Assembly (NCBI RefSeq): GCF_026151205.1
Contig: NC_087084.1
Coordinates: 7,737,394-7,801,393 of the forward strand
Direction: 5' to 3'
Length of the DNA stretch: 64,000 nt
Source of the DNA: Bolinopsis microptera
Lineage: Eukaryota; Ctenophora; Tentaculata; Lobata; Bolinopsidae
Shown here one piece after another: positions 11,901-24,100 of this stretch. The notes under the pieces were generated by a model. That model did not search any database. It saw nothing but the letters and a program-made list of their open reading frames with translations, and was not told the DNA's origin. Position numbers and translations under genes: made by a program. How positions within the stretch are numbered: the first letter of the stretch is position 1; each line of letters opens with the position of its first letter.

Positions 11901-14875
11901 TTTAACTCTGAGCATAAACTACCTGCATGATTCAGCTCCTCGCGCTCAGCTCCAAAATAAAAGCGCCTGTATATTTCAGCTCCGAGATTTAAAAGGATTA
12001 TTCGTAAAGTTTGACTCTGATGGAAATGGGGAGCTGGATGTAGACGAGATGAAATTGCTGATAGATCAGTTGAAGATAGTTGCCACAACAGACGATTTAA
12101 AGGTATCAATGAACACAGCTTTAAACAATACTTTAGAGTTGAATTACAGCCGTTTTCTCAACCTAAATTTCAGAGATATCTTTATTTTGCAGCACCCAAA
12201 ATCTGTAGTTATCTATTAAGTTTTCAGATAATGTATAACGAGTTGGATTTAGATGGGAGTGGAACTATCGACTGCGCCGAAATGTTGGGTACCATCGAAA
12301 ACTACCTGCGTGAAGTGTTAGTGAATGAAATATAACATCATCTTTATACAATCTTCTAGATGTTTAATTGAAACTGCTTTTGAAGCACTTGTAAGTTGTA
12401 TATGCCGTCCAAAAAAAGGGTGTGCTTGCGGTTTAAAGTCGATTTATTTTAAACTAAACTGGGAGCTAAGGCAAAGAGTTTGAGTGATGTTTTAAAGTGT
12501 AAAGCTAAGCCGACCTAACCCATTTATTTACACAGGTACTCGTCCACAGAACTGAGCGAATCCTTTACCCAGCTATGCAGCTGCGTTGTTGAGAACGAGG
12601 AGGGTGACGAAGAAGGAGATGAACTCATTACCGCTAAAGACCTTGCTAATGTTAGTGGTACTTTAATTAATTAAATATTATTAATAAATTGAGTTTAAGA
12701 TATTTAAATGTTATCAATAACGTAGATTTTGATGAGTTACTTACACATTATCAACAAGCTTGATGTCAGTTACTTACATTTGTTAATTCTTGCATACTAT
12801 CAATGATATTGCTATGTTTTTATATTAATGGAAAGGTATTGACTCCCATGTTATTTCGATACAGATTAATATCTTTGTTGAACCTATTCGTTTTATATTA
12901 ATGTGAAGTTTACGTATGGCTGACGGTAAATTACAATAAGAAAAGGAAAATTTTCCGTTTTTTCGCTCTCTTGAGTGGGTCTGTGTCGATCATGATATAT
13001 TACTAATAACGTTAAATCATAGCAATAAATGGAATTAAATCAGGATGTCAATGACCTCCTGACTTAACTTTATATCTCTAACGGCCTCTCGAAATCTCCA
13101 GAAACGCATGATCTCCAAAGTTATACGTTTATGCAGATATTATCGTTTAGCTCAACAACTCCCAAGCCTGTAAAAAACCAGAACCAACTTTTAACTAATG
13201 AACCAGGAAGTCAGCTCACTTATCTGTATTATGCTTTACGAAATCTGCATAAACTTACGACCTGCAAAGAAATGATATGCAGATCTGTTGTGACTCAGCC
13301 TTAGGACAATATTAAAGTAACTATTGTGACGGTACATTAGAACTTGACAGAAACAAAGCGTGAAGGGCCTGAACGGAACCCCTCGGTTTCAGTTCCTTGT
13401 TTATTGTTTAACACTGCCGTACAAAGACATCGAGTCTATATCAAGATATCAGTATTTCAGTATATCTCTGCAAGCAGTATGTCTGACCGGACTTTCAAAG
13501 TTATGAATATTAAGTTTAAGAGGATGATTATGCAAATATTCATGTACACCAAGGAAAAGGCTAAAGAGGCCAGTAGCATCATCTCAAATAGCCGTACATG
13601 GAGCAGTGAGAACCCTGAGAGGATCCCTAAACTCCCAGTGGTCACCAGGCGAGCCCCTAACTTAAAGGACACTTTATTCAAGAGAAAGAAGCTTGCCTTA
13701 GGTTCAGAGTCAAGAACAACTGACCCATGCACCAAACCTGGTGAGAAGAAGAAAGGCAGACCCTGCCAAACTTGTCACCTTGTTAGTGGCAATTCCATGG
13801 TCTCCAATAATGGACACTCAGTCAGAACTCAAGGTGGTAACTGTAAGACACGCAACATTGTGTACGGCGCGACGTGCAAACTTTGTACTGTTAATAACGT
13901 ATACGTGGGAAAAACAGTCACCAGCCTCAGCCAACGTGTGAATGGTCATTGGTCATCGCAGTAAATATTATGAGATTTTAGAGGCGAGTAGTAAGGGGAA
14001 TGTTGAGAGCCACAGAGATTTTGATGACGAGAATGTTTTAGGGGCACATCTTTTTTCAGTTCATAATTTGAGGGAGAGATCTGATTTCAATGAAAGTTTC
14101 CATTTTGATATTTTGTGTTCTACATCCCCAGATAATATTAGAAAGTCAGAACAGTTTTATATTAACAAATTGAAGACACTTTATCCGTTTGGCCTAAACA
14201 ATGTGAATTCCGTTTCTGGAAGCTAATTTTTCATGGTGTCCCGAATTTTATTTTTGAATCGTTGCAGACTCCACATTATAATAGTATATGCCATTAATTT
14301 TGTTCCGATTTTAAACTATTCCATTTTGACGAGATTCTAAATTAATTAATTTTTTGAGACTTTACTACATTTTTGATGAGAATTTTTGACATTTTCATAC
14401 TAACCATTGATATTCTCAGATTATGAGACTGATTAAATGCTGAAGATAAAAGAAATATATTCATTTTGCTAAGATTATGTTTGCGTTTCATTGCTCAACA
14501 GTTGTTCGAAGGATCAAATTTAAGATACACATAATTGTGAGATAATTATACAGATGACTAACATTATAAGCCTAAAACACTACAGGCGATGTGGCTGGCG
14601 GGTGTGTATCATCATCATTCAACACTTATCTGTTACATGCTTTACGAAACCTGCCCAAACTTATGTTTATGAAGATGATTATGCAAATAATCATTTACAT
14701 GATTATGTAAATGATTATGCAAATGACTAAAACCCTACCTCTACAACAGGCGATGTGTCTGGCGGGTGTGTACATGACAGAGGAAGAGGTGACTAACTTG
14801 TTAGATGAGGTAGACGAATCAGGAGACGGTACAATCGACTTTACTGAGTTTAGAAATACTCTTCTAATGCTGTAA
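8935..14875 (+). CDS. Calmodulin-like EF-hand protein, five exons
   Basis: Predicted Ca2+-binding protein of 166 residues. Exons: 8935-8982, 11980-12102, 12228-12316, 12536-12650, 14750-14875; all phases match, and donors are mostly gttagt. Exon 1 (MVDDNELEVSPLTDEE) is only 16 codons and was placed because it joins in frame to the EF-hand helix of exon 2. EF loops: FDSDGNGELDVDEM (about residues 27-40), LDLDGSGTIDCAEM (about 62-75), a degenerate third hand with an acidic insert (EEGDEEGDE), and VDESGDGTIDFTEF near the C-terminus. Loops 1, 2 and 4 keep the Asp/Gly/Glu ligand positions; loop 3 probably does not bind. Size and order fit the calmodulin/troponin C superfamily, but I cannot assign a named member. 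Introns 1 and 4 each contain a Penelope-like fragment, and intron 1 also holds an 11-bp minisatellite. Confidence 0.88.
9066..9316. repeat. 11-bp minisatellite (CATAACCATGT)n, about 23 copies
   Basis: Essentially perfect 11-bp tandem repeat inside intron 1 of the EF-hand gene, about 85 bp after the exon 1 donor. Confidence 0.95.
9600..10885 (-). mobile_element. Penelope-like element, 5'-truncated, broken
   Basis: Read leftwards, it starts within the reverse transcriptase at the GIPTGNCIS motif (about 10840-10870). It continues through KRFIDGILDRWRGT and VNYLDVQLYLDEEG, then the connector with CGGNKCGTCP, and ends in a GIY-YIG-type nuclease (NVIYVAQC...TTTEVRQRFNGHRSKF). RT followed by GIY-YIG defines Penelope-like elements. 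Two frame changes (near 10350-10390 and 9950-9996) and a missing RT 5' half make it inactive. The catalytic box reads FIDG where the family normally has two aspartates, and the nuclease box reads TYFSQTT rather than the usual YVGQTT, both signs of decay. It sits antisense in intron 1 of the EF-hand gene. Confidence 0.88.
13344..14260 (+). mobile_element. Penelope-like element 3' end (GIY-YIG domain), frameshifted
   Basis: The frame at 13590-13964 encodes a Penelope-type connector (LPVVTRRAPNLKDTLF, then CQTCH), then a GIY-YIG start (NIVYGATCKLC...NNVYVGKT) and SQRVNGH. There it breaks at a 7-bp tandem duplication (tggtcat twice, near 13943-13956). The rest of the nuclease continues in the next frame, 13942-14226 (GHRSKYYEILEASSKGN ... 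LYPFGLNN). The RT part is absent. It differs clearly from the fragment in intron 1, so it belongs to another subfamily. It lies in sense orientation in intron 4 of the EF-hand gene. The upstream boundary, between 13344 and 13590, is uncertain. Confidence 0.85.
14577..14612 (+). pseudogene. Duplicated acceptor and start of EF-hand exon 5
   Basis: The bases ctacaggcgatgtggctggc, followed by gggtgtgta, repeat the acceptor and the first 22 or so bases of exon 5 (14742-14772) with one substitution, 170 bp upstream of the real exon. The copy then diverges into a TCATCATCA run and cannot encode the EF loop. Confidence 0.75.
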
Positions 14876-17125
14876 ACAGAAGATTCGATCGGATAATCTT
14901 CACAACCACTGAGACTTGACTCAGAGAATCAACTATTTCATCATTTATAGTGATTGATTGATCACCGCACAGAAATACAGTAACCTAAACAGAAAAAGCT
15001 GAACGGCCCTATTAAGCTATTAATGTCCGCGTGACCACCTCACTTGGCTGATTTAGACTTAGACCTAATAGAATCGGCTGAAAAATTGTTATATTAACTC
15101 GGGTGATCATTCAGATTATTTATTTTTGCTAACTTTTCTGTGGCTGTTCTTCTTTAAATAATATATGTAACGAATAGTTACCATTCATCCATTTTGATAA
15201 ATCTAATCACTGCAGTTTCTATTTCTATAAAATTTTGATAGAACTATAAATGCATGACAATAGTTCATTTATACTGCTGAGTACCATGATTTCAGACAAA
15301 ATCTGCCCAAACTATTCTCTCTGGTATTTATTTTCTTTTTTAAAAGAGAGGCTGAACCTAGACAGCCCACGAAAGGATGCTCTGCCTGCCTCTGGGGTAT
15401 AGCAACTAAAGAAGGTGGTTGTCGGAGATAACTATATGGAGGTGAATGGTAAGTGAAATGAGGGGGATCATGAGTAGACCTTTCTGGTCTCTCCATATTA
15501 TACAAAAGTAAAACTAAACCCCTTTCTCACTGCTAGCTTTATAATATCATGTCATTATCAACCCACATAATATTTTGTAAGTCACCCATTCCCTCGCCAA
15601 CAGACAACAATTACCAACTGCTATATTGTTCTTTTAAAAACATTTTCCTGTCTCAATCACAGTTTCAATGGAATATATCCAAATATTCCAAATATTCCAA
15701 ATATTCGCAACTGTAGTAGACACCTAACAAGCATATAATGTCAGGACGACCTCAATGGAGCTTTTGACAATTTTCGACTGTTACTGTCCCGTGGAAACCT
15801 TTCCCTTTTCTGATAATATTCAAATAATATAAATTTTACAAATATTCTAAATTTCGCAACTCCACCTATCATGAGTATCTTTATATAAATATATCAATTG
15901 TCAACTGTTATAATTGCCTTTTTGAAAGCTTTTCTCAAAAGCTTTTTACAATCACCGATCAAAGTTTTATTCAAATTTATCCAAATATTGTAAACTTATC
16001 CAAATATCCTGAACTTCACAGATATTTCCAATATTTCGCAACAATAGCCCACCTACCAGTACCATTATCTAAAGTTTCCTTCCCAGTTTTCCACCTATTA
16101 TGTCACCATGGTCACTTGCCATAGTTACACAACAAATAGACCCACATGTCACTAAAGATGTCACAACCATCGTCACATTCCGACTAGGGCGGGGATAAGT
16201 GGATACAATGAAACAGTGGATATAAACTGGCTACAATAAAAGAATAAAACATCAGCAAGCCTGGCCTTGCGTGATGTATAGAGTGTAGACGTTATTGTAG
16301 ACGTTATCTTCCCAGTTACCGTTCACTGCTACATCAAAACTATTGTCACGTGATTCAAAACCATTGTCACGTGACTCAAAGAGGAGTGGAATTTTCTATT
16401 GTCTCACTGCTTTGTTTGAAACACAAAGATTCAGTTTGGTGCACCGTTTAGCACACCTCGTATTAACCCAAGTATACTTATTTCTACTTTTACTTGCTTA
16501 GGTTTCCCTTGGCTTCAATCATTCCAGTAGCCTACCCCAAGGAACACCCATCTACATCACCTCACCCCTCACCTTCAAATCACCACCAGCCATCTCTTTC
16601 AGAAAAACTCTGCATTGTCTTGCTCCATTGTCCGTAGTACAAAGATAGGGATGACTCGCGGGCTTTATTGTCTTTTGTCTAGTAGCTACCTTTGTAATTA
16701 ACCTAAGGACACTTTAAAGTTCTGAGCTGCCTGGAACTTGTCTATTCGATGTTTGTTGTACTTGGAACTGGAGGGGGCTGTTAAAACATATTTATTTTGG
16801 TAACCGCAAAGGTGCAGTTATCATAAGTCCAGAATGTGTCTATGAGTTGTTTCCTACCTTTTGGAAGCTTATTTAGAATTCTTAAGCGAGGCTTGTGCTA
16901 CCTTTTATACTTGTATACAGTCAGAGGTCGTAATGTTACTCTTTGCATCCTAACAAACTTTTTCTATGCTTATTGATTAAATGCATGAATATGAATGTGA
17001 TTTTATTTTTGATTTGCAAAAATTATTAACCGTCCATGTGCCGGATAATTTTAAGAAAATAAAGGCTATATTGATTTACACTTTCCTCAAAGTATTATCT
17101 CAATCAGGAAGTAGCATCAATTAAA
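14876..17125. other. Intergenic, nothing recognised
   Basis: AT-rich spacer between the EF-hand stop and the lipocalin ATG. It has several short runs such as repeated CCAAATATT around 15680-16040 and paired CACGTGA-type words near 16350-16375. A 78-residue minus-strand ORF at 15269-15505 shows no domain or splice context. Confidence 0.6.
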
Positions 17126-19424
17126 ATGTTTCTTTATTACACACTGTTCCTTTTTTCTTCACTTTTCTGTGGAACGATCAGCGAGCCTGTCAGGAAATGT
17201 TTGAGTAACGACGTCTTTCAGAAGGCTTCTTGTGAACAAGTCAGGGATTTCGTAAGTGTTTAATTTACCACTTAAAAGATATAAAAATTGGTAGCATCTG
17301 TCATTAAAGAATTGAAATCACTTTTATTAAGTAACACTTTTATTAATATAAGTAACTTTCATTAAGTAACTTTTATTAAGTAATACTTTTATTAGGTAAC
17401 AAACACTTCTTATTCACAAACATGTTACCAGACACAACTCTTCAGATAAGTGGACGATGGGCCGAAGTAAGAAGACTTCCTCTTCCTTTCCTCATGTATA
17501 ACGAAGAAGATTGTGTGGTGTGGAACGCTGTACCCCGCTCCATGAACGACACTGATGCAGAGTTTCACTTGCAAGCATTGTGAGTGTGTGACAGATATTA
17601 ACCAATCAGGATACACTATCGACCAATTACTCAATTAAACCACAGAATCATGTCACATGTCAAAAAATATTCCTCGCCAGAGTCCACATTTATACACTTA
17701 CAGATCTGGTTGAGCGGTTATGTATTTCAGTATGTTACAGTTATCGTAGATGTTGGATCTTCATGTCATCCGATTTGATAAAATCAATATCATATTCTTG
17801 ACTGTTAAGTATATTAATAATAGTTACATTTTAACTGGGAGCAACTAATGGAACAGAACATAATATCTTTTAGAGTTGGCGGACAGCCTGTTGAGGGTAT
17901 GATGCCAGCTGTATTGAAAGTGGAACAAAAGAAGGGATGTGATTCATGCAAAGTCAGCGTAAGTTTTGTTACATTTCAAAGGATCGTCAAATCTGTTTAG
18001 GGATCGTTAAAAAATCAAGTTACTCTGTAGAAATAGCGTAAACATTTCCGAACCCCCTTTCCCCAGGCTTGCTTACATAATATGCGAACAATTTATAAAA
18101 CATATAATTGCTTGCTGTCTGGGTTTAAAACTAAAAGCTGCATTTTACGAAATTTATACAAGGGGTGAACGCCGCGACTTTGTTCATACTTTTATGCTTT
18201 TTTGGAACGCTTTGATAGTTTAAAATGATGAAATCTTAACAGCAACCAGTAGATTCTGAGTTGAATAAAATTACTTTTCTTTTGAATCATGAAACTGCTT
18301 AACTATTTATAAGTCAATGCATTTGAGGAAGCAACTTTAACAAAATTTGGTGAGAGCAATGATTGTAAAATAGGAGTAGACTTCCCCGCATTGAAATGTT
18401 TGATATTAACTTATTAAGATTGAGAGATTGTCAGATTGAGTAACAATCTAACCACCACTTTTCCTAGATGCACATCGAGGTTCCCAAACTGCAGATTACA
18501 AGAACCATTCCAGATTGGTGGATAACTTTTGATGATGATCATCAGGTTAATTATTTAAAAAATATACTTAATATATATTTAATAAATCTTTGTTTCGTTT
18601 TGGAAACTTTGTTTTATTAAGTTGTTTGATAACCAAGTAATTTATTTGAGTCTCTGTTATCTTTCTTTGGGAACCCACGTAATTGATCTACATCAAATAG
18701 GGGATAAATAAATAAATGGATAAAGGGAACTAGTCTCAGATACTGATGAGAACTTTGAAATGGTTTATGATCACTTATTTTTGTTTCAAAAAATAAACAA
18801 TTGAGACAGGCAATTTTGATATCATTAGTGCTAATAAAATTAAATCGGTTGAAATGAAATGAGGTATTTTTATTTTTTTTTTGGTTAATTCTAGTTATCC
18901 CCAGGTGATGGTTGGCTACGTGTGTGTTCACAACCACATTGATGCTGAAAAAGAAAAGGGACTGATGTTCAGAAATATGATATTTATCTACATGAAACCC
19001 CAGCTCACCCCTGGAAACGTATGTATATTGTTGTATTTATCTACAAAATGATTTTAAGTAAAAGAAACAAATTGGATCACGCAGATTTTTAAATTTTACA
19101 TTCAAAAAAATTCTGAATGATTCGATCTATAATTTAACTTTTTTATTTTTCTGCTGTTTTTCGTTTGGAGTAACTGATATTTTGAGGACTTTTAATAGTT
19201 TATAGTTTATTAAGTGGATCAGATTAGACTTACTAATGTTATGCCCGTCCTAAGAATATCACCATACGATATCAACATTAATTATTGATCTTCAGGTGAA
19301 ACGTGTAAAAAAGAATCTAGACATCATAGTGGACAGACTGAGTGATGAACTAAAAGATCTTGAAGAAGAGACTGATTCACACTGGGAAGAACTTAGAGAT
19401 TCAAAGTGCAAAATGGTGGTCTAG
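17126..19424 (+). CDS. Secreted lipocalin, apolipoprotein D-like, six exons
   Basis: Predicted extracellular carrier of a small hydrophobic ligand, 221 residues. Exons: 17126-17251, 17446-17579, 17874-17958, 18468-18545, 18905-19018, 19296-19424; every junction is in phase. Exon 1 encodes a clear signal peptide (MFLYYTLFLFSSLFCGTIS). Exon 2 opens with ISGRWAEVRRLP, the GxW signature at the first strand of the lipocalin barrel. Later strands follow the family order: IPDWWITFDDDHQVMVGY (as in YWILATD in ApoD), then a strand before PQLTPGNVKRVKKNL, which matches the C-terminal helix of ApoD-like lipocalins. Six or more cysteines could form the usual disulfides. An acidic coiled tail (DELKDLEEETDSHWEEL) is extra. 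AATAAA signals lie at about 19443 and 19744. Ligand unknown. Confidence 0.85.
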
Positions 19425-20450
19425 AAACTTTATAGAATAGAATATAGTAATAAAGAAGAGCATAAAGTGAATAAGGAGTGTAGGCTCACGCACTTGCCTT
19501 ACTAAAATAGTTTTAATACAGTTTAATTCAGGTTCACGTAAGACTTCTAACAAATCCAGCGGATATGGCCTTTGATAACGTATAAGAGATAGTAGAGAAT
19601 AACACTAAGGTTTAGCAAGCAGTTTAGCAGTGTTTATGGTACGATTATTTACTGCTGATTAGAAGTTTAGAAGACTCAGTGTTTAATTGGTGGTCATTTC
19701 TTTTTTTGTAGTAATTATAGGTAGTTATAGATAAATTCTTTGAATAAAGGTTCATTATTGTTATGCAGTGTCACATGGATAAATATTTGTTATAGTTTTG
19801 AAGTCAGATGAAATGGAATACATACTTTGATTGGATAAAAGTCACGACTATCAAAATTGAAAAGCGATTTTCTACATTAAATAACATTTTGAACATTGAT
19901 AAATACTCATTTTAACATTTAAATCACAGGCCGTGGACAAAGCTACATCTTTTATTTTGACAACAATTATTTCAGCGTATCAGCAATGCAATATCAATTA
20001 TCAAACTAAAACTAGAATAAAACTGAGTTAACTCTGTCACAGAGCATCTCCAAAAGCCCCATATTTGATATTTCACTCGGACCTCCAAAAGTGATATAGA
20101 ACGTCTTTTTTCGTTTGCAGCTGGTGAAGGTCTCCGGAGAATAAAAATGGTTAAACCTGTTGTCGAGGACGATGCACGGCTGCCGCAGTTTTTCTAAAAA
20201 GACCCAATATCTTGTATTTTTAATCGAGTAGGATACACAGATGCCATATAATTCTTTTTTCCAAAATCTCCCAAAATCTTGAGTCTCAGTTTGATGCCCC
20301 ACCCAGCTAGAGCCATGACAATGTCTATAGCTAGTAGTACTAATTAGTAGTAGGCAACCATATTCAGTCAAATCGTATTCCCAGGATCTTTACAAGATAA
20401 ATTCGATGATAAACTGTTCATTCAAGTTAATGGGTTCAGCGTTAAAGCAA

Positions 20451-20482
20451 GTTGCTTAGCAACCTTCAGGTTGTTTAGCAAC
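20451..20482. promoter_or_regulatory. Pair of X-box-like words (RFX-type)
   Basis: GTTGCTTAGCAAC at 20451-20463 and GTTGTTTAGCAAC at 20470-20482 are near-palindromic and resemble the RFX site with two half sites and a short spacer. No gene start is close by, so function is uncertain. Confidence 0.35.
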
Positions 20483-20866
20483 TTACTGATTCCTTAACCC
20501 CTCACGCTGTTGTAGCTTAAACATTTATGTAGTGTTTGGGGATCTGTGTCGTTTTCACCACCCTTACTGCGGAATAATTCAGTCAGTAAACCAAAAATTA
20601 AATTTTATGCCATTTGTTACTATAAAAATTAGGGTAAAACAATTCAATTTGATATTTAAAGAAAAAAAGCCTAATGCGTACTGATATGGTTGTCACCCTT
20701 TAAATAATTTGGATATAGGTTGGCATGGCAAATTGTTATAAATGATCCAAGAAATTGTCCAAGAAATACCAATAAATATCTTACTGGGCGTTGCTCAGCC
20801 TGTCACTCCACAGTATCTTCAATGTGTTTATGAAGAAATCATTGATCGCCGACTGAGTAACAGTTA

Positions 20867-21008
20867 ACGACAAACAGGGACAAAAGGAAATCGCGGAATG
20901 TATTTGCGACAAATTTTATGTATAATTTAATGTATAGCCTGTTAAATTTCGCGGTATCGCGATTTTTGGCCAAAATTATCGCGAAATCCTTTTGTCCCTG
21001 ACGACAAA
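20867..21008. mobile_element. hAT-type MITE, copy 1, with 8-bp target duplication
   Basis: The element at 20875-21000 (126 bp) starts CAGGGACAAAAGGAAATCGC and ends with its inverted repeat GCGAAATCCTTTTGTCCCTG. It is flanked on both sides by the 8-bp direct repeat acgacaaa (20867-20874, 21001-21008). CAGGG ends and 8-bp duplications are characteristic of hAT elements. It is shorter than the other two copies, by a deletion in the left half. Confidence 0.92.
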
Positions 21009-21155
21009 CCTGGAGTTTTTTCGTTTGAAGTATCTCCTCATAACTTTGAGCACGTTGTGAACTGGTAACTTAGGCTGTAAAGTGAGTCTCGGGGAGGGTA
21101 CACTAGTCCACCTGCAACAAATAACAACTTTCAAAAAAATATTAATTTCTTGTTT

Positions 21156-24100
21156 TATTATTACGTAAGGAAGAAAGAAGTATATAAATTTAAAAGTTTA
21201 CAATTTTCCCTGCATACAAACTACTCATATTTGTTTATAAATAAATACATTTAAACTGAATAATAAACACAACTTAAATAATCTGCGCTTCTTAAATTCA
21301 ACTGGTAATAGTGTTCGTCACAAAAGTTCTGCTGAATTGTTAAAGTGTATTTTTATGATCTAAACTGATTTACCGGCGGTAGGTTGGATTCTCTCCAACA
21401 TCGTCTGCAAGATCTATTTCTAAACTGATGCTGTCACTGCGGTGGAATTAGTTTCAAATATTGGATATTTTTAAAACAAATTGTTCATTTGTCACGATTC
21501 GAATTGGTCATTAGAACCAAACAGGCACTGTCCCGGATTACAATTGAAACATGGGTTTATATTCATGCATAATGCATATGTAAAAAATATGGACTTACTT
21601 CTCCGACCTCCGTACAAAACTACATTAGTTTGAGATAAAATTGATCCAAAATTTACTTATTCCTTTATTCTTACCTCCTGATGACATCACTATTGCAAGA
21701 ACTTCTCCTTTCGTAAGCTGAAATGACAGGAGTTTATGGCTTCACTTAATTTCATCATAGTTTACCAAAATTGTTAAGAAATACGTATAAGGTTTTTAAT
21801 TCTCGGTAATTAGCTACATCCAATCCAACAATAAATGCTTCATAGGCATGCAAATATTTTTTAAAGGATTCCGGTTTTGCACGATTGTGCATAAATACTA
21901 TTTTGAAATTAATTAATTATAAGAGTCTTCAAGTGACAGCAATTTAAGAAGCTTAAGCAACAATTATTTAAAAGTACAAGGCACGTTATGGGCGTGTTAC
22001 ATGTACGATGAATCATTTTATTTACATAATAATAATAAATAAATTACACCAAAATCAATCTTCACGTACCACAATTAGAATCAATATTATCGAAGATACT
22101 GTCGAGCTCTTCTATAGATTCTGAAATGCATTACTGTAAAAAATTGATAAAACCCAAAAAACTGATTTGTCAGAAGTCAACAACCGCGCTACCATGAGCA
22201 AAATTGATAAATAAATAAAATAACTAAAATAAATTAGGGCTCGAAGTAATTGCTATGACCAGTTTACTGGTCAACTGGTGTTTTGGTGTCCCTAATTTTG
22301 TTTACACTCGGTCACTTGTCAAGGCATGTAAAAGGCCATTCGGCGAATTTTCTTTGAAACAAAATGATGCATTTGAGTAACATTTTGAAAGTTTATCGAT
22401 AAAAATAAAATAGTAAAAACAATTAGTTAAGTTTTCTGACCCTCAGTTATCTCCTCATATACTGTCTCGTGGAGCTGACAGTCCCTCCACGATGTACCGT
22501 ACTGATAGCTTGGTCTTCTCACGTTCTGGAGATGGAACTGTTGAAAATGTTTTCATATAATGTTTTAATCGATAGAAAATCATTTTTTTGCAAACAATCT
22601 GCACGGTTGAAGTTTCAATTTTATATTTTCGGGCAGTCTAACTGTGTCAGAAGATGTAAGTTTTATTGTTGCTAGGGGACTGATTTCGGTTGCTTATATG
22701 TGGTCATGGTAACGTAACCAAAAAGAACATCCTCGCCAGACTTGACCTGTACCTGATCTGGTTTTCTTGGAGTTTGACCTTGATAGCTTCCACGTCGGAG
22801 GTCTTGGCGAAAATCGTTCAAGTGCAACTGAAATATATTAAAGATTTAAATTAAATTAATTAATTAAAAACTACGATGTACATAGTTATTGAAAACTAGC
22901 ATTAATTCAGAATGCAGATGTACCATATGACCGAAATTTGCATAGTGTACAATTTCATATCTTCATATTACATGTTTTACCTCCCACGAAGTAAAATGTA
23001 TTTTTTAGATTAATGAAATTCACTTTTACCGTAAAACTTTACCATCACGGGACACCATCTTCCTTTACGAACTAACTGAACAATCTTCAAAGCAACAAGT
23101 GAAAATAAAAGCAATCCTATCTGTATCATGGACCTCATATCATCGGTATTCAAATCTATGTGCCAACTAATTCTTTATTTGACTTAATATGCTTCAGAAA
23201 AGCAATGCCAATAGAAAACAAATTTAAAAGTTATAGTTTACCGCTGTTCCAGCAAAGCTTATGTTTGACAATGTGTTGATATTGTTGAGAGATGAGCTGC
23301 TTCGCTGCTTCCGCAATGTCTTCTTACTGAGAAATAACAACATTTTAGCTTCAGACAGGACATTGACAGAAAGAAGAGCTAACATTTTAAATCTGTTGGA
23401 ACAATATGTTATGATTGTAACTGACTAGTTATAAAAACTTTTAGCTTCGATTTAGACGTGAACTTGATTAATTTGATTAATGGTACGATTAGACTTTGCT
23501 TATGAAGGAATTGTACTAAAATCATAAATAATGTTGATTTATCATAACAAGTTATAACTTATAGCAAAGATTAAACCATAAGATCAGTACAGATTCCACT
23601 CACGAAACTTGATAGTTCAAGATGATTTTAACACAGTTATGATTCTTGTATCTTCTGGCAGAATCGAGCGCGGTTCGTCCGTACGCGTCCGCTACAGCAA
23701 TATCTGCGTTGTTACTGAGTAACCACCGGCACGCTGCATCGTTACCCCTGGGCAGTGACTAGTTAGCAAATGTTAATAATTATATATAATTATTAAATTT
23801 GATTTAGGTAGTAGGAACATTCCATTTGTAAATACAGACGATTTGTACAATTTAAGACTTTTAGCCTCTGATAGAGCGGGATGGAAGAAATTCTTATAGC
23901 TTGTGTATCAGTATTTATTTTTTTCTGGCTACTTATCAGATCTTTAAGATGTTCATTTTCTATTTTTGATTTGAATAAAGTTATATAATGATAATATAAT
24001 ATATAAATATAATGAACGCGAATATTTTTCGAGTTGACAAATTCCTCGAACCAGTGGTGGTACTAAGTCATACCAGAAGGAAGTATTTCAATTGGGCACT

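Larger units (their letters stand above)
19425..21155. other. Intergenic region with MITE and X-box-like words
   Basis: 3' flank of the lipocalin gene. It contains two X-box-like words (20451-20463 and 20470-20482) and a MITE at 20875-21000. A 119-codon minus-strand ORF at 20012-20371 starts with TTG and has no recognisable domain. Confidence 0.55.

Noticed and set aside
15269-15505. 78-codon minus-strand ORF
   Set aside because: No family signature and no flanking exon.
20012-20371. 119-codon minus-strand ORF
   Set aside because: Begins with TTG, no initiator ATG near the start, no domain or clear splice site. A lost or unknown exon cannot be fully excluded.
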